Source: Echinarachnius parma (taxonomy: Eukaryota > Echinodermata > Echinoidea > Clypeasteroida > Echinarachniidae). From it: a stretch of 64,000 nt of DNA. Made by a program: the position numbers and the translations under genes. This document shows positions 61,298 to 64,000 of this stretch, one piece after another. A model generated the notes under the pieces. It searched no databases, had not been told where the DNA came from, and worked only from the letters and a program-made list of their open reading frames with translations. The stretch's first letter is position 1, and every line of letters begins with the position of its first letter. The DNA lies in contig JBAMJV010004337.1 in assembly GCA_037951105.1 (NCBI GenBank), positions 78,501-142,500 on the forward strand, in the 5' to 3' direction.

Positions 61298-62095
61298 TTA
61301 ACCCTAAAAAGGCCAGGCTATTTGAGGTCTTCAGCGGGCCGGGGGGCCATTATGGCCCCCCCCCCCCCCTCCCCCCCCCCCCCCCCCTAAGATCTCGGCC
61401 GCGGAGCGTCCGATCGCCGTGAAAATTTGCACGCATGATGAGTGAAGTGTATAAAATACAATGGTAATTTTAATTTTTTGAAAAATTCATTAATTTGCAT
61501 ATTTATGGTAATTTATGCAAATAAGGTCATAAAATTCATATTTTTACCCATAAATCATATATTCTTCATAATTAAACATTGGATTTCACTACATATATTC
61601 TTTATAGCATTTGGAATAATAATGCGACAAAAGAATTTGGAATAGCCAGGTTTTTCCTTATGTTTTCTATTGTTTTTATAATTTATTATGTATTTCTTTG
61701 TTTTGTTAAACTTATGTATTGTATTGTTTTTGTTGTTTATTTTATTTCTAACTATAATTCAACTATTTTGAACCCCAAAACAAACATAAAAAATGTAAAC
61801 AATGATATACCTCTTTTTACGAAAAACTGAATTGCCATATCACAAATCACGAAATTGAGCGATTTTCGGGCTGACATGCATAGACAAAAGGGCATGTGAC
61901 ATCGTAAAGGTGGGTCCGATTTTCAAAATTTTTGTTTTAAAATATGCGCAAGACCCCCCCCCCCCCCCCCCCCCCCCCCCAAAAAAAAAGTCACCAGGCA
62001 GCGGCGCGTCATCTTACAGTGTTTTGGAGCAATACAAAAAAATCGCGGAGGAGGGGGGGGGGGCATTATGGCCCACCCGGCCTTTTTAGGGTTAA
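61298..62095. mobile_element. piggyBac-like non-autonomous element
   Basis: TTAA followed by CCCTAAAAAGGCC at the left, and GGCCTTTTTAGGG followed by TTAA at the right. The TTAA duplication with CCC-starting ends is the piggyBac pattern. Long C and G runs and GCCATTATGGCC lie just inside both ends. No transposase frame. Confidence 0.8.
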
Positions 62096-62566
62096 GGTAG
62101 ACAATACTATTGACACGACAGCTTCATTATGAAAATTAGATCTGATTCATGTTTTCTGCATATCAGTGGATATTGGGTTTGCCCTGTTGAACATTACAAT
62201 TTTGTATCATGCAATCTGCACAATAAAGCTAATAAAGCAAGAGTTGAAATCGTTTCACCTTTTTGTTATACATTGTACAGTATGTCTAAAAAAAGAAAGT
62301 CAGGAAAACAAACAAAATATGATAATATGAACAATCGTCGGGTTATTTGGTACCATGTTAAAAAGGGGAAGAGTTGTGCTTTCAGATGCTTGTTGTATGA
62401 CATATTCCCATTTAGCGGATCTTGAACTATGTCTGATTGTATACACATGTATACAAAAACCCATTTGTGCCGATTGGCGTATTTGCACTGAAAATGGCGA
62501 TGGACATTCGTTGCACACATTAATCTCACTAATTATTATGTTACAATAACGATGCATAAATTGCTA

Positions 62567-62825
62567 GAGTACAATTATATTTGTCACTGCTGATGTTGGA
62601 AGGGTTAACAATGATTAAATATAGAAATAACTAATCTAAAGTCAATATAATCCCTCTACTAGGGTGTTTGAAAAATGAATTTATTCCGCCATATAGAGTA
62701 CAATTATATTTGTCACTGCTGATGTTTGAAGGGTTAACAATGATTAAATATAGAAATAACTCTAAAGTCAATATAATCCCTCTTCTATGGTGTTTGAAAA
62801 AATGAATTTATTCCGCCATATGGAG
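62567..62825. repeat. Tandem duplication, 129-bp unit
   Basis: GAGTACAATTATATTTGTCA starts a unit at 62567 that is repeated at 62696 with very few differences, so the duplication is recent. Confidence 0.9.
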
Positions 62826-63530
62826 AAAATTGGGCCTTCTCTTTAGAACGATTTCATCTGTACATTGAAATACCCATTCATATTGTACATACAATGGATT
62901 TGGCGGCCATTTTAAATATTGATTGTGCCCTAGCACACATTTAGTTTCATTCCATTGTAAGTTAGCTTGAGGAAAAAAATTTCATTTAATTTATTTGTGT
63001 AGAATATCGTTGAAATTGAGATTATATCATTATGGGGGGCTAGAAAAAGCACATTTCCATGTTTTGAGTTTTAAAAAACGCTCAATGTTTCGTGATTGGC
63101 ACTCTTCAGATTTACAAAATAATGTAAACTTAATAGAAAAACAAAACAATTTATTCTGCACATGGGGAAAACTGGGCCTATACCTTTTATAACGATTCAG
63201 TTTGTACATTGAAATACCTAGGCTAATTGTACATAAAATGGATTTGGTGGCCATTTTGGATTTTAATTGTGCCCTAAACACAATGATAAGCAACTTTTCG
63301 CACATATTTAGTTATATTTTATTGTAAGTTAACTTGAGGAACTATATTTCATTTAATGTATGTGTGTGGAATAGCCCTAAAATTGAGATAACCGTATATC
63401 ACTTTGGGGGCTAAAAGAGGCAAAAATAGGCAAATTGCCATGTTTTGGCCGCCATTTTGGATTTTTGCGTTAACAAAAAATGCTCAATGTTTTGTGTATA
63501 GCACTCAGCAGATTTTGAATCAGCACCCCC
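62824..63530. repeat. Degenerate tandem duplication, about 345-bp unit
   Basis: The unit GAGAAAATTGGGCC... at 62824 recurs from about 63165, sharing TTGTACAT...ATGGATTTGG, GGCCATTTT, TTGTAAGTTA and AATGCTCAATGTTTTGTG-like parts at moderate identity. Confidence 0.7.
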
Positions 63531-63752
63531 GAATTGACAAGAAACCATAACAAAACGTTGTATAATTATGTTCCAGTGCTCTTAACTGTCATGCTAATTT
63601 GGTCATATAGGTAATAATGATGATACATCTATCGCCCGATAAATGTATCCAATACAAACATTCCTTGTCATATAAATTGTGTTTCTAAAAAAGTGTGGCT
63701 GAATTTATGTACTTTCATTTAAAGAGTGTATTTTTGTATTATTTACATTTTA

Positions 63753-63793
63753 GGAACCGGAGATGTCTGGAAGAAAGCGTTGTTGATGTAGTT
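63753..63793 (+). other. Possible small terminal exon, weak
   Basis: A pyrimidine-rich tract and TTTTAG precede GAACCGGAGATGTCTGG, which reads GTGDVWKKALLM then stop if joined in the right phase. Nothing upstream in the window supports it; listed only as a weak possibility. The rest of 63531-64000 shows nothing else. Confidence 0.15.
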
Positions 63794-64000
63794 ACCATGG
63801 TTACGATATGCCCTTCCTGTTTTGAAATTGAGACTATGCATCTGACAGCTCAGACGTTGAAATGATGGAGACCTATATATAAATCGGAACATAAATCTGC
63901 CCAATCATTGACGAAATAGTTCCAGTTTAGTTCGCCACCCTATCAAGGCATATTGAACACCTGATGATATGATGAACAATGCCAGAGTGTTCCACGCAAT

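Overview
The window looks like nuclear DNA of an animal, probably a marine invertebrate deuterostome (echinoderm, hemichordate or cephalochordate). The evidence is AT-rich, intron-bearing DNA with spliced host genes, CR1/L2-type LINEs, a tRNA-derived SINE, many DNA-transposon families and many poly-C/poly-G runs. The phylum is an inference. I found no rRNA or tRNA gene and no CRISPR array.

Two host genes can be modelled, both on the + strand. The first is a monocarboxylate-transporter-like (SLC16/MCT, major facilitator) gene with four coding exons between 11321 and 22798, coding for 567 residues. Its first intron is about 8.9 kb and full of transposons. The second is a two-exon gene (25250-27691, 602 residues) with a Death domain, a long coiled coil and a C-terminal beta-propeller-like region. 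They have no evident functional link.

The rest is layered mobile DNA. At the left (1-10452) a minus-strand LINE is split by a young LTR retrotransposon (2293-9930) with a 4-bp target duplication TCTA. That LTR element has no recognisable coding core and carries a 1.1-kb hAT-like insert with a perfect 8-bp duplication.

From 32.3 to 43.2 kb and from 52.6 to 57.4 kb lie two oppositely oriented copies of one long-inverted-repeat transposon, called Z here. Copy 1 is expanded from about 3.5 kb to 10.9 kb by four nested insertions. Copy 2 is itself inserted into the right arm of another foldback element, F (50801-58133). Z copy 2 keeps a short ORF resembling a transposon-associated protein family; copy 1 has lost that core.

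Other pieces include a near-perfect 342-bp palindrome (46422-46763), a TTAA-flanked element carrying a LINE fragment (46782-49412), a Tc1/mariner-like element with about 200-bp inverted ends (19066-20063), a piggyBac-like element (61298-62095), a 113-bp hAT-type mini-element family (three copies), a dispersed TTAA-flanked family with AGGGATAG ends (at least five pieces), and tandem repeats. Element boundaries come from inverted ends and target duplications read by eye, so they may be off by a few bases.
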